A stretch of DNA of 64,000 nucleotides from Gnetum montanum (Eukaryota; Streptophyta; Gnetopsida; Gnetales; Gnetaceae): NCBI GenBank assembly GCA_015680685.1, contig MNCI01024352.1, forward strand, positions 147,119 through 211,118, written 5' to 3'. Positions 10,823 to 22,500 of this stretch are shown one piece after another. The notes beneath the pieces are model-generated. The model was not told where the DNA came from. It saw only the letters and a program-made list of their open reading frames with translations, and ran no database searches. Position 1 is the stretch's first letter, and every line of letters starts with the position of its first letter. The position numbers and the translations under genes were made by a program.

Positions 10823-13800
10823 TTAAGATGTGAGTTGAAAATAGGTGAGGCGAAAGATCTGCAACTTCTCCAACCTGGTAAGCAAACATTTGTTAGAATA
10901 CTCTGTCTTTTGAAATAGAACATTGCATCTTCGCTTCCAAATATAATATAAAATAGTAGGCCTAATAACTTTCCACAGAAAATTAAGATTAGTAGAAGTA
11001 ATGTTCAAGAATCCGAATATGACATCCTCTTGAGATAGCTTGTATGATGGAAAAGCTTTAGAAGCCCACTGCCACACATGTTGAGCAAAGGGACATTGCC
11101 AAAATACATGGACAAAGTCATCATGTCCACCACATAGAGGGCAATTGGGATTAGGAATCCCCAGATATTCTAGACGTTTTCCAATAGGTAGACCATGGTG
11201 GAGAAGACACCAAAGGAACTGCTTAATTTTGGGGAGGGTCGGAAGTTTCCAAATAAGTTGGAAGAGAGGGATCCAAAATGTTTCTGACTCTTGTTTGTGC
11301 CAATACTTATTGCAACGTTGAATGACTTCAGATGGGTCATGCATGAGATGAAAGGGGACAGATGGCCGATAGGGCAAGAGTTTAACCCCATTAAGCCATT
11401 GAAGGCCATGAAAAAGGCTTTGCACTGTAACATCCAGATGCCAGTGACCATGGAGAAAAGAGTAAATCTGAACTAGGCAATGGTTCATTGCAGCCGACTC
11501 CCCATACAAAGTGTTAAACTCGACCCCTGAAATCCAACGACTAGCCAGCCTAAGACAATTCAAGGAAATGACACCCTTTCGATACCACGAGGTAGCCACC
11601 TTAGCATTTGTGATAGCAAGGGGAGCGGGCGACAGAGGTAACCACCACGGACACACTTTAGAGAGGATAGTAGGGTTGATTTTAACGTTAGTCCAGTCAA
11701 TGTGAGTGTGTAGAATTTGCCAAGCCCTCCAAATGCTTTTGAAAACATGAGATCCGAGAAGAATGATAGTATGGGGGGAAAGGATCCAATTGACGAAATG
11801 GATGCCTTTCCAGAAGGGCTTATTTTTAGGAAATGCTTGATGAAGCCTTAATTGGAGGAGGGTCCCTATAATATTTGAGGCATCTAAATGTTGTACCAAC
11901 CACTTAGCAACCAGGGTAATTCCTTGCTTATAGGAGTTCAAAAGGCCTAAGCCACCCTTATTCTTGGGGAGAGTAACAATAGTCCAAGCGACACGATGAA
12001 AGCCTTTTTGAGAATCCTTGGAGGACCACATAAAGTCACGGAATAACCGTTCTAGCTTCTGGTAGGCAGCTTGGGAGGGGGCCCAACACGAAGAGTAATA
12101 CACATGGGTGGACGTGCATATGGACTTACAAACAAGGTATTTACCCGCAAGTGTGAGGGGTTTAGTTTTCCATTTGTCGAGTTTCTTTTGAATTCGATGA
12201 ATAACTTGCTCCCAAAGGATAGATGTTGAGCCTCTAAAGCGGAAAGGGATTCCCAGAATCTTAACGATGTCTTGATCTTGAAGCTGCTTCCACTTATAGT
12301 GGGTCACATGGTTGTAATTGCCCTTAAAGCTATAAACAGAGGATTTATTCCAATTAATTATGGAACCTGAGAGTGTGCAATATTGCTCCACCCTTGATAA
12401 GAGGCGGTGCAAATTGGTGGCTGTGTTTTGAACTAGAAAAAAGGAGTCATCGGCAAAGTGCATATTGAGAAGCTGTTGTTGAGAGGAGGAAAGGCTAACC
12501 CCAGTGAGAACTTTAGTTTTAATGTCCAGGTTAATTTGATGACAAAGAAAGTCTGATGCAATGATAAAGAGATAGGGGGCGAGAGGACAACCTTGGCGCA
12601 CAGACCTATGTATTGGAAAGGGAGAGGTAATGCCGAAGGTAGTGGCAATTCTTGCAGTAGCATCTGAGAATAAGCATTTCACCATATGCAAGAACTTGGG
12701 TCCAAAACCCAGTTTGGTCATAGTCTGCAAGATAAAATCCCACTTAATGTTGTCATAAGCCTTGGCATAATCTAGTTTCACTAGGAGAATATCTTGTCCA
12801 TCATCCTCAGCCCACTTGAGACCTTCCCACGCCGCTACCACATTGTCTAAAATATATCTACCAGGAACAAATCCTGTTTGCTGAGGGGATATGATCTGAC
12901 CGAGAATTTTTTTCAGCCGTAAGGCAAGGCACTTCACCCAAATTTTATACACTACATTGAGAAGAGTTATGGGACGCCAATTGGAGATATCGGTTAGATC
13001 CCCAGACTTGGGGAGGAGACGAATTACCCCTTGATTTAGATTGGGCCCAAGGGAACCAGTTAAGAGAGCCTCATTAATGACCTGCAAAAGATCCTTGCCC
13101 ACCAATTCCCAATGATTTTGAAAAAATTCTACAGGAAACCCATCATAACCAGGAGCCTTTCCTCGACTTACCTTGGAACAGGCCTCCTGTAGCTCCGCCA
13201 AAGTGATATCAGCGTCAAGACTTTGTAGCATAGTGGGATTAATAAGGCGAGGATAATTAGGGGTGGTAGCCTTGAACGAAGAGATGTCCATTGGGGTAGC
13301 TACAAACAGGGTTTTGTAGTGGTTCTTAAGAAAAGAGAGGATACTATTGTGGTCAGTAATGGTGGTACCATCACATGAGGTTTTGTCAATAGCATGCAAA
13401 TGGGAAGCAGCATTAAGATATTTAAAAAATTCCTTACAGTGTTCGTCTTGAATATTCAACCAAGTGAGTCGACTTTTAGTTAAGGCACTTTGTGCTTGGT
13501 ACACTTCCCAATGTTGGAAGGCAACGCGTGCTCTAGCTAGCTCCTCATGAACTAGAGTATTGAAGGGATCTTGAGCTAGTTTATTAGTGTGATGTTCAAT
13601 AGTGAGGTGAATTTTGTTGTATTCATGTTTGGCTTGAGCAGCCATGGTCTTACCATATGAACGAGCAAAGTTTCGCACTCGACATGAAGCACGATGCCAC
13701 CAATTAATCCAACCCACCTGATTTAGGGGCCTAGGTTCGGCATTCCAAAGGTTGGATAGAAGAAGTTGGGCAGTTGGGGAAAAAAAACAGTTGTTGTGTA

Positions 13801-14570
13801 GTTTGAAAAGATGAAATTTTTGTCGGTCAGGGCTACCATGAATCTTGATAGATATGGATATAGGAAGATGGTTGGATAAGGTTGCATGATGATGAACTGT
13901 AGTGGCAGAGAAAGCTTGCCAAAAGGAAAGGGAGGAGAAATAGAACCTATCTAACCTGCTGTAGATGCGAGCCTACCCAAGACAGAGATTGCTCCAAGTA
14001 AATCTATGAAGGGGAATGCACGTGGAGTTGTTTGCCCCGTCTGAGAGGTAAAATCTTTTCTTAAATGCGGACCAAGCCTGATACTCGAGTGTGGGCAATT
14101 GAAGAAACGTCCCTCCGAGCTTATCTTGAGGGAATTCTACCATATTAAAATCTCCTCCAACTATCCAAGGCATTGGGGGGAGAGAAGTTGCAAGTTCATG
14201 CCAAAGGAGAGCCCATTCTGTGGAGTCATTTGGGGCATATATCGAGCAAATGCCAAAAGGGCCATGCCGGGATGAGAAGGTGGCCTAGGAAACTCTATGC
14301 CCAGAATCAGAACCACTTTGAAGGATTTTAGTTTTCCAGTAGGGTGAGGAGAATGGCTGCACCTCCTTTCCCACTTGCATGGGATGTCGCTAGGAGTGAG
14401 GAGTGAGGAAGAAACCAGTGGACGAAATAGGATAAAAGGTCGGCTGAGATCTTAATTTCTTGAAGGAGGATGAAATCAAAAGCCAAATTTAGACTAGATA
14501 TAAAGTTGCCTGCTCGCTTCCGTCAAAGCCTATCAGTAAGGCCTCGAACGTTTCAAGAAAAGAGATTCAT
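10823..14570 (-). pseudogene. L1 ORF2: endonuclease-reverse transcriptase, interrupted
   Basis: The ATG at 14570 overlaps the ORF1 stop. The N-terminal part shows an APE endonuclease: NVRGL, LLQEIKIS, SIYAPN, and GGDFNM at about 14145-14160. It is broken by early TGA codons where W and R are expected, by one frameshift near 14300-14400, and by TAG codons at 14285-14287 and 13973-13975, both at expected W positions. From 13717 down, 964 codons are uninterrupted: RGKAPGYDGFPVEFF, LLPKSGD, NWRPITLLNVVYKI, QTGFVPGRYILDN, LDYAKAYD, RQGCPLAPYLF, catalytic FADD at 12446-12457, and a C-terminal zf-RVT region (KIKQFLWCLLHHGLP, CPLCGG, H-x4-CPFA). This is the enzyme for target-primed reverse transcription. 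The RT half looks intact; the endonuclease half is dead. Confidence 0.92.
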
Positions 14571-15748
14571 GGGAAAACAAGGGGTAGTTTGGATGAGAGG
14601 TCAACGAAAGGTTTGGGAGTCGAAGTATCAGTTTCCTTTGTTCCTGACAGGAGGGCAAAGGAGTTGTTGATGGGGAAAAAGGCCATGGAAGTGTCTAGTG
14701 AAGAGGAGTTGGAGGGAGAAGTAGAACAAAGGGAAGCTTTGACTCGTTTCCTTCCACTAGCCACCACGAACTCATCTTCCGAGAATGAGTTCTTGACAAC
14801 GTTTGAAGGGATGACTTGGGTGGAGGTGTGAGGACCTAACTGTTGTTTCTGTAGCTTGGAGAGGCTAGACTGAGAGGAGGATTTAGGAGTTGTTGGGGGA
14901 GGAGATCTGAATTTAAAGGATACTGAGGGTGGGCCTACTGGTGGTGTGACTGGGGAACGAGTCTTCTGAGATGCGACATGTTGTTTCTTCCTGGCTAGGA
15001 TAGGACACGCCGAGATATGATGCTCGGCCCTGTGACAATAGCTACACGAGTTTGGAAGGTAAAAATAGTCCACTTTTTGGGTGAAAAGTTTTCCACCAGC
15101 AGCGAAGGTTAATGAGGTCTTCCGAAGGGCTATATCCAGTTCAATACAATAACGACGAATTTGAGTTCCATTGATCGTCGTACAATGATCGGAAATAATA
15201 GGGCCCAGGATGCTCACAATGTCCCTCTTAACAGATGAGAAAATGAGTGGAGGATTGGGCAGTTCCACGTAACAAGGAATTATATTAAAAATCGGGTCAT
15301 TGACAGTAAAGTCAAAACTCCAGGTGCATGTGATTAGGGTTACGTTTCTTGTTGGAAAATTTTTTTTAGAGAGAGCCTTTTCGACCTGGGAAGCATCAGA
15401 TAATTCTACCAAAATGAAGTGACGAGCGTAGTAACGAGCATGAGAAACCTGAATGCCATGGGGCTGAAGAAGGCTATGGACTTGAGTGTTTAAACTTGGG
15501 GACCTTGGTAAAAACCTTACAATTTGAAAAAACAGAAAATAAGATGTGAAATCTTTAGAAACTGCTTCAAAAATATCATCCGGTAAAAGAAAATCAATTT
15601 GAGGTGAGGTAAATGAACTTCCCTGAAGAAATGTAGAAGTTGATGAATCCATCATTGTGACTTGCCCACGCCTGGGCCGTGCACTTTCCTGACACCAATC
15701 TGCAACCTTGACTGCAGGAAAACCCTCACCACCAGTGTGCGTGTCCAC
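14567..15748 (-). CDS. L1 ORF1: RNA-binding protein with CCHC zinc knuckle
   Basis: 393 codons, uninterrupted. The N-terminal half (about residues 45-220) resembles the DUF4283-like domain of plant LINE ORF1 proteins. A single zinc knuckle of form C-x2-C-x4-H-x4-C (CSYCHRAEHHISAC) lies at about 15003-15048. The C-terminus is low-complexity and rich in S, P and T. ORF1 proteins coat the LINE RNA in the ribonucleoprotein used for insertion. The stop TGA overlaps the ORF2 ATG in an ATGA arrangement. The start could instead be the MM at about 15655-15660. Confidence 0.8.
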   Translation of the reverse strand: MDTHTGGEGFPAVKVADWCQESARPRRGQVTMMDSSTSTFLQGSSFTSPQIDFLLPDDIFEAVSKDFTSYFLFFQIVRFLPRSPSLNTQVHSLLQPHGIQVSHARYYARHFILVELSDASQVEKALSKKNFPTRNVTLITCTWSFDFTVNDPIFNIIPCYVELPNPPLIFSSVKRDIVSILGPIISDHCTTINGTQIRRYCIELDIALRKTSLTFAAGGKLFTQKVDYFYLPNSCSYCHRAEHHISACPILARKKQHVASQKTRSPVTPPVGPPSVSFKFRSPPPTTPKSSSQSSLSKLQKQQLGPHTSTQVIPSNVVKNSFSEDEFVVASGRKRVKASLCSTSPSNSSSLDTSMAFFPINNSFALLSGTKETDTSTPKPFVDLSSKLPLVFP

Positions 15749-16222
15749 CCACCACGGGCAAGGTCCGAGACAACGTTGCAGAAAGAAAAAACGGCCAGGA
15801 AAAACAGAAATCGCGACTAGGGTTGGCCGATAACGTCAAAGCTGCCCTGCACCCCACCAAACACTCGGCGAGCGATGGACAACGACGGCACCACAGAAGG
15901 CAGAGCACAAGAGGGCTCAGCAGCGCAGCGGCGCCCAACGAAAGAAAAGAGCGTCAACGGTTATTTTCAAGATTTTATGCCCAAGTCACGTCTCAGGGCT
16001 TTCTGCATGCAAGACGGGCAGATTTGGGCGGCTCAGCTGCAACAACCTGGCCGCTGCAGTGCTGCGTTGAATCTGGTGCTCAGGATCAGCTGCTGCACAA
16101 TGGCGCAAAACTGTGGAGTATAATTAAAATGGGGAGAAATCACCGCCAACGCGCACTGCAGAGCCTTGCCATGGCTGTTCAAAGTATTGCTAACAATAAT
16201 AAGCCTGTTTTACCAGTTTTTC
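15749..16222 (-). other. L1 5' leader / internal promoter region
   Basis: GC-rich and rich in CG dinucleotides compared with the flanking DNA. It lies between the ORF1 start and the 5' target-site duplication. Open frames occur on both strands (15726-15938 minus, 15823-16242 plus) and reflect base composition. It presumably holds the LINE promoter; no specific motif was recognised. Confidence 0.5.
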
Positions 16223-16241
16223 GAGAGCAATGCCAAGTATG
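16223..16241. repeat. Target-site duplication of the L1, right copy (19 bp)
   Basis: Identical to 10398-10416 (GAGAGCAATGCCAAGTATG). It marks the 5' end of the minus-strand LINE at 16222. Confidence 0.93.
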
Positions 16242-17165
16242 AATCAGAAATCTTTGAAGTTGAAGAATGTCACCAAATAAAGCTTCATCTAATCTTGGTT
16301 GAAAACCATGTAAATACATGGTAGCAAGGGAACAAGGAAAAAAACAATAGATGATGTATCTTCCATGTTGGAGACATGATAGTTTCAGTCATGAACACCT
16401 AAATGAAAACACTGAATACTAATAGGCAAACCTTGATGAAACAAATACCACAAAAAATGTCTAATTTTTAAAAGAGTAATGGCATTCCATATTTTTTGAA
16501 TTCGATGCTTCCATAACTACACAATGTAATCAACCTTCCAAAGATAAGTGAATCTTGGCCAAATATCAATATTATAATTAATAAGAGTATACAGAATCTT
16601 CGACAAATATGGAAAAACATGATGGCCATTAATCCAAGAAAATTCAAGAAAACCCTTATGAGAATATTAAATAGTTAACACTTTTAACCAAACTATCTAA
16701 AAGATCAAAAAATATAGACTTCTTATAAACATTAATGTCATAGAGACTTTGACATTTAGACCAAAGAATCTAGCAATTATGTATACAAAGAGATGAAAAG
16801 GAGGAAATGCCACGCTTACACCATGTACTACAAAGGCATGAACACTTAATAGCCCATGGTTTATTATTAATGGGCAACTACCAAGGAGAAATCTAAGCAT
16901 AAAGGTAGAAACAATAATATTATTGAAAATCCAAAAATCATTGATAAAACTCCAAGCCTTCCAAATGTGCTTATGACAATAGAACTTGATATAGCAGTAC
17001 CTTTTTAAAAATGAGTGTTTCCAATAATCACTACCTCTAGGCTTACCCATTTGAATCCACTTATGAAAAAGAAGCTTTTAAGACTTTCCACCAAATAAGC
17101 ATTTAACCACCCACTTGGCACATAAAACAATACCCTATTTATGACAATTCACCAATTCTAGCAAT
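16242..17165 (-). mobile_element. Older L1-type LINE, ORF2 C-terminal segment (right of nested insertion)
   Basis: Minus-strand pieces align in order with the young LINE's ORF2. LELVNCHK.GIVLCAKWVVK matches GLGLLNSYKQGITLVAKWLVQ. HIWKAW...I matches KSIWRAWQIL. The IRHFLWYLFHQGLPIS piece matches IKQFLWCLLHHGLPIG. RLDEALFGDIL matches the SQEDVIFGFLN region. Multiple stops and shifts show that it is old. The 5' end is truncated near 17165. The series continues at 10397 on the far side of the young element. Confidence 0.7.
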
Positions 17166-17290
17166 GAGTTGTTAACCTATTATTAAGACTCTTGATTTCA
17201 AAGCTCCAAATCATGGGTTTGATTCTAATTGGCAATGTTGACTTATAACCCCAAACCCACCCACCCCACCATTTTCCAATGCTAATCCAC
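17165..17290 (+). mobile_element. SINE relative at the edge of the old LINE
   Basis: GTTGTTAACCTATTATTAAGAC, then CATGGGTTTGATTCTAATTG and CAATGTTGACTTATAACC follow the A-box, B-box and body order of the SINE copies at 2285 and 2970. Confidence 0.45.
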
Positions 17291-17489
17291 CATCCTCTTT
17301 GTGAGAAGCGCAACCAATACAACAAAATCCTTTTCTAGAATGGCTACTATAAAAAAAAAATCGGATAAGGTGATGATATGCAAAAGCACTAGGAACCCAA
17401 CATCATGAATAATACACGAGCACATTGAATGATATGCTACGCTGACTATTTAATGTGTAACACAATTGGGATGAACAGTAGCACCAGCA

Positions 17490-17732
17490 TGCTCCCTAAC
17501 TTACCATTTTGAAAACGAATACCGCTAAGATATTATTTTGTGCAATGGCTCCCTAACTTATAATACACGGAGGTCACTTGCAAAACTTACCATTGTGAAG
17601 AGGACCACTACGGCTCCCGAACTTATAATACAAATGGACGTCACTTGCAAAACTTACCATCGTGAAAACGAACACTGCGAAGATACTAGTCCGTGCAACG
17701 GCTCCGTAACTCACAAGACAAATGGGGCTCGA
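17490..17732. repeat. Tandem repeat, three degenerate units of about 60-75 bp
   Basis: Units share GGCTCC.TAACT.ATAATAC, GTCACTTGCAAAACTTACCAT.GTGAA, and GA.AC..CGAAGATA.TA.T.CGTGCAA. The second and third units are the most alike. The array is followed by sequence with higher GC. Confidence 0.65.
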
Positions 17733-19541
17733 TAAATATCGCATATGGGATTACTGTGCACTCATTCTTTAAATGCACCAATTCGTAGCCTTACAATTAT
17801 TAGGAAAACGAGAAACATGTAATGCGGTGACCTCTCACCGCTCACATACGAGCTCAAGAATTACCGGAAGACGCATGCCAAAATTAACATGGAAGAATTA
17901 CACACCAAACAGAACATTCAATGGACAACCTCACTGCATTAATATTCCATGAATAACAAGCTGTACTGTTTTCACAGAGAACAATGCATCATCCAACTTG
18001 GTTTTCTCATTCCAGACTAACCTTTAAGTGGCGACTGTTCAAATTCTTAAACCATTGCAGATGACCAGCTTAGTTTAAGCCCGGACGCGGTGACTCCAGA
18101 AAAACCCAACAAAGGTTAGGCTTTTGTTTCTCTGCCACTCCTGTGGAACCTGGGTACACAATATGAACAGAACGGCCATTCATGATACAAAACACACACT
18201 GAAGATATATGGCTGTTTCATCATCATGGGCCACCGACAGCAGCACCACCAGCTTGAAGAAGAAGCTTGAATTGAATTCAGAGGCTACATCCTGGCCTAA
18301 CACTATCCTTCCTTCACTTTGTCCAAGGTAAATGTCCGCGGCGGCAGCAGCAGCATCATCATCAAATCCTTGATACTTCATCATTTGCCTTACCTTGGAA
18401 CAGCACAGTGACAATGGAACATGACCTGCCATCATCACTATCCACTCGCAACTTCAATCAATCATTTCTGCGTTGTGCCGCACAATCTCATCACCACCCG
18501 GGCGACATAACACCGGCTGCATCTGTTGCTGTAATAATGTCAATCCGTACCTCAAATCACATCACAGGACATGCGACGAGAAGCTTGCTTCTTCTCTCTT
18601 CCCTTCTTGATGCAACTTGTTCTACCAGCCTGCCTGCACGCCTTGCCTAGATTGACCATTTTAACCTTCATTTATTGTTATCCCCCATGCCCGATTTGAC
18701 AATCCAGCGATCAACCTTCACAAGAGTTTTGCACTGATGCAGATGCCTTCCTCAGGGATTCAAAGAACCAATCATGTTCGCTACGATCCATACGAAAGTC
18801 TAGAGACAACAGTGCACGCTGTTTCATTCCAGAAACAACAGGATGTGACACAACAGCTTCCTTTCAGTCATTATATCCTTGACATACTCCTTTTCTTGCG
18901 TAGAACAAAAGTTTCACAGAAACAGCACCCTTTCCAGAGAATGGAACTTTGGTCAGGAAAACTTGGAACTCCTTACCAGCAATCAAAGTCCTTCAGGAAA
19001 AGTTCAAATGCCAGATATGGCCACCTGGCCATTTTCTAAATTAGTATCAAATGGGATATTCGAATTAAAACGCAATCGTTTCCATAAATAGCAGAGTCAG
19101 GCATTTACTATGAGCCAGACAATTCGACATTCTGATCCTTAAAAATACAGGTACAATTATGAACGTTAAATTCCAGCAAGATATTCTTCATGGGAAACAA
19201 TTTGATGCAAAATCGATGGTTCAGGAATCACTTGCTAAAGAAAACTTTAAAAAGGCAATAATTGAACTTCGCTAAAATCCCAGGCTTTAACAAACCAAGA
19301 TGTCGAGAAAAGAAAAAAAAATACAAACATAAAATAGTCAATTTTTGCTTCTTGCAACTTAAAAATCCACTTAGTCAACTGTAACCAAATCCAGAAAGAG
19401 ACTAACACAGTTGCATCCTAAGAAATTACAGTGTCCTAAGAGGTGCTAGTTTGTTCGCACATGTCTAATTAGTGATAACACTTCCGCTCATTAACACACA
19501 TGGAAGTTATCTGATTTCCTAGTGAGGAAACCATGTAATCT
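17733..19541. other. Unique sequence between the tandem repeat and the ARF stop codon
   Basis: The part next to 19541 is the ARF 3' UTR and flank; a minus-strand AATAAA candidate lies at about 18668-18674. A minus-strand frame of 122 codons at 18070-18438 has an alanine run (from GCA repeats) and no recognised domain, and its first codon is GTG. I could not link it to any gene. Confidence 0.35.
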
Positions 19542-22500
19542 TCAATTTCCTATCGAGGAATCCTGATGAGCACTAGAGGATTTTGATACCTCAACGGTAG
19601 AAGGTTGTTCATCAGAACAACTGACAGCATCATCATTAAACATTCCTGGTCTGAGTTTCTGAACTTCTTCATGTGTGTAGATTAAGATTTTGGTAACAAC
19701 ATTGCAGAAGTCCCTGCACAGACCATTTCATTCAGAAAATCAGAATGAAACAAAAACATGGGCCACCAGATCAAATGAGCTATATCATAGAGCTACTTAC
19801 TGCCAAGGATCATCACCAACCAGCATCACATCATCTTCATTGTCTGTGTAAACAACTTGCCAGCCCTTGTCAGGGTTTTTGAGTAGACCTTCCATATTAA
19901 ATAGGCGTTCTAACTCACTGATCAATTGCTCATATCCATCAAACTTTGAAAGATCAATAGCTCGACCCACAACACTCCCTTGCTTGCGAACCTATAAAAA
20001 TGGCGGTGGTTATTTACTCATCACCTCCAAATCACACATGGAAGAAACAGGCAGAAATGTCAAAATTGAGCTTACTTTAGTAGATTTGCGTCCTGATCCT
20101 TTCAATTGACCGGGTTCACCAACATTGTCAGCAGCAATATCCATGGACTTACTTTGGTTTAATGAAGTGGGGGACTTCACATTCCTGTCATCCTTTTTTT
20201 CAACATCTCCCTTAGCACCGTCAGATAGAGAGACCACGCATGGAGATTCTTCGGTCAAGGAGATCCCAAAGAGTTTGGGACGTTGTTTTTCAAGCTTATC
20301 AGTATCCCTTGCAGGAGAAACTGAACATGGGTCAAACTGTTTATGAGATATTTCAACCAATTCCGTTTGCTTATTATTATTGCCAAGAAGAACCGATTTG
20401 CAAATTGCAGGTTGAATCAGATTCACAGAACCATGTGACACAACCCCAGATGCAGGCCATCCCATACCCTTTCTAGAAGAATCCAGATGAACCAAACTCT
20501 CATGATTAAGTGAATGCAAATAATCTGACTCTGCATTACTTCTCGGTGTGCAGTTCATTCTCCAACTTGGAATTTTTCCTGGTGAACTCAGTGTAGAGTT
20601 CTCTACGGGTATTGAATTTAGAAAGCCTGGCAGAATTGATGTCTTTGGGGTTGATGAATATCTTTGACTTTCAAATAAAGACGTAGAGAAACTCTTCTGA
20701 CTCGTTGGTTCATTGTTGAATTTCTGAAATGGTTTGTTTGAATTTGAGAGATATGTAAATGAATAGTCATGTGCCGGGCTTAGTTTTTGAGAGCTGTACA
20801 TTCTTCCGATTCCTTCATTTTCTCTGCATGTCGTCCATGGAGATTCAGTTACATTTGACCTTCCTGAAGAAATCCAACTTCCATTTCTAACCACTGCCCT
20901 CTCAAGAAGTTCATGATTGCAATCATGGAAGTCCCAGAGTTGTTTCCTAGACTCAACTCCAAAACCTGGAAGTGGTGCCTTGAGAGACAAATTTTCTTGA
21001 CCTTGCAAGACCTTCTGGAATCTAACAGATTCCCCAAAGTCTAAAAACCTACTCATGTCTGATCTTCTAGGCGAAGGCCAGATATCACTTTCGGTTCTTG
21101 CTGTTTTAAGGTTCTTGGGTACAGCATCAAAACCCTTGGGGTCCAGTAGTGGACCCCTGAGCAGACTAGCTCCATAATTTGAAGCTTTAAGAGAAACATT
21201 TTCTTGACCTTGCAAGACCTTTGAGAATCTCATAGATTCTCCAAAGTCCGAGAAGCCACCCAAATCTACATTATCAGATCAAATACCATAAATTAGTGGT
21301 TACAATCATCTATGCCTGCATACTAGGCAAGATTATTGAAGTTACGAGAATTATACCAGGTGAAGCAACTTCGCATGCTGAAGGAAATGCAGAACGAAGC
21401 CTCTTGGCTCTTGCCCCGGATGAAACATGCACTCCTGTAACGGCAATAGAAGGCTCAATTTCCCATGGAGAAACCTTATCTTGACGTTGATTCAATGTAT
21501 GTTCATCCCACTCAACCTGGCATAAATTCGTTTGAAACAAGAGTTAGCATTGGTTGGTAATGTTGTATGTTTATCCAAATTTAATAGACTTAAACACCAA
21601 ATATATGAATCAAAACATTGGTAGTTATATCTAGTATAAGGATCATCATCCTGAGCTTCAATGCTCATCCCACCAAGCAGGGGTCCCAGCAGGGTCAGTG
21701 GATGGTTGAAACAATGTTATCATGCTTAGTATGGTTTCAAATGCAGGAATATTGTAGAAAGAAGAGAACGTAGTATACTTTTACCACCATGCAGGCAGTA
21801 GGAATTGAAAAAGGATGTGCGCTGAATAAAATGTACACAGCTTGTAGCGTTGGTAGTAGATGCTAGGTGAAGCACGGAAATGACAAAACATGGCTTAATG
21901 CATTCAGAAATTAGGGTGCAGAAGTTCCAATTTCCTAAAAAAAGCTACACAACCTTCAAGAGTTAATATTACCTTAAGGGATCTCCACTTTGAACCAGGC
22001 CATTTTATTGGATCAATATCTTCTATTGCAGTTATGATGCCGGTGTACCTGCAAAGCCAGACGGTAGTTGGATGGGAATTGCTGATAGTCACATGACGGA
22101 AATAATGACTAAATTTTATTAAAAGGACGCACGACCTTTTCTCTGCAGTATCTTCAGACTCAAATCTCATTCTAAACCGAGTTCCCACAGACAACTGCTG
22201 CTTGCAACTTTTCACATATTTAGAGTAGGGTATAATGAATTCTGCTGGACTTGTTCTACAACACCAAAAGAAGTGGCACATGTTACAAGTCATAATTTTA
22301 AAATATTACAAAACCAAATAATAACCATGTGCAATTGTTTATTTGTACAACACAAACTATTCCACATTTTTTGCATTCATTGCCGCTGGCTTAAATGTGT
22401 GTTCAGAATTCCTGAAAATGTTCATCTATTCTAATATAGACTCTAATGCAGTACTGACTGAAAAGTTGGATGGGATGCTGTCAGCATTAACATGAATTGT

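Larger units (their letters stand above)
10417..16222 (-). mobile_element. Nearly full-length L1-type LINE
   Basis: The element is 5.8 kb, bounded by a perfect 19-bp target-site duplication. In minus-strand order it has a GC-rich 5' leader (about 16222-15749), ORF1 with a CCHC knuckle (15748-14567), ORF2 with endonuclease, reverse transcriptase and a C-terminal zinc-binding region (14570-10823), and a 3' UTR with AATAAA at about 10446-10451. The 3' end stops at a C run (GGGGTTTGAGACCCC on the minus strand) directly against the target duplication, with no poly(A). ORF2 has one frameshift and several stops in the endonuclease part, so the copy is inactive although most of it is intact. Confidence 0.92.

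Noticed and set aside
10823-13717. 964-codon ORF as a host gene
   Set aside because: It is the reverse transcriptase half of a LINE ORF2, inside an element bounded by a target-site duplication.
16697-17050. 117-codon hydrophobic ORF as a membrane protein
   Set aside because: Its residues align with the LINE ORF2 region (HIWKAW and neighbours); it is a frame within an old LINE.
18070-18438. 122-codon minus-strand frame as a small gene
   Set aside because: It has a GTG first codon, an alanine run from a GCA repeat, no domain and no supporting splice structure.
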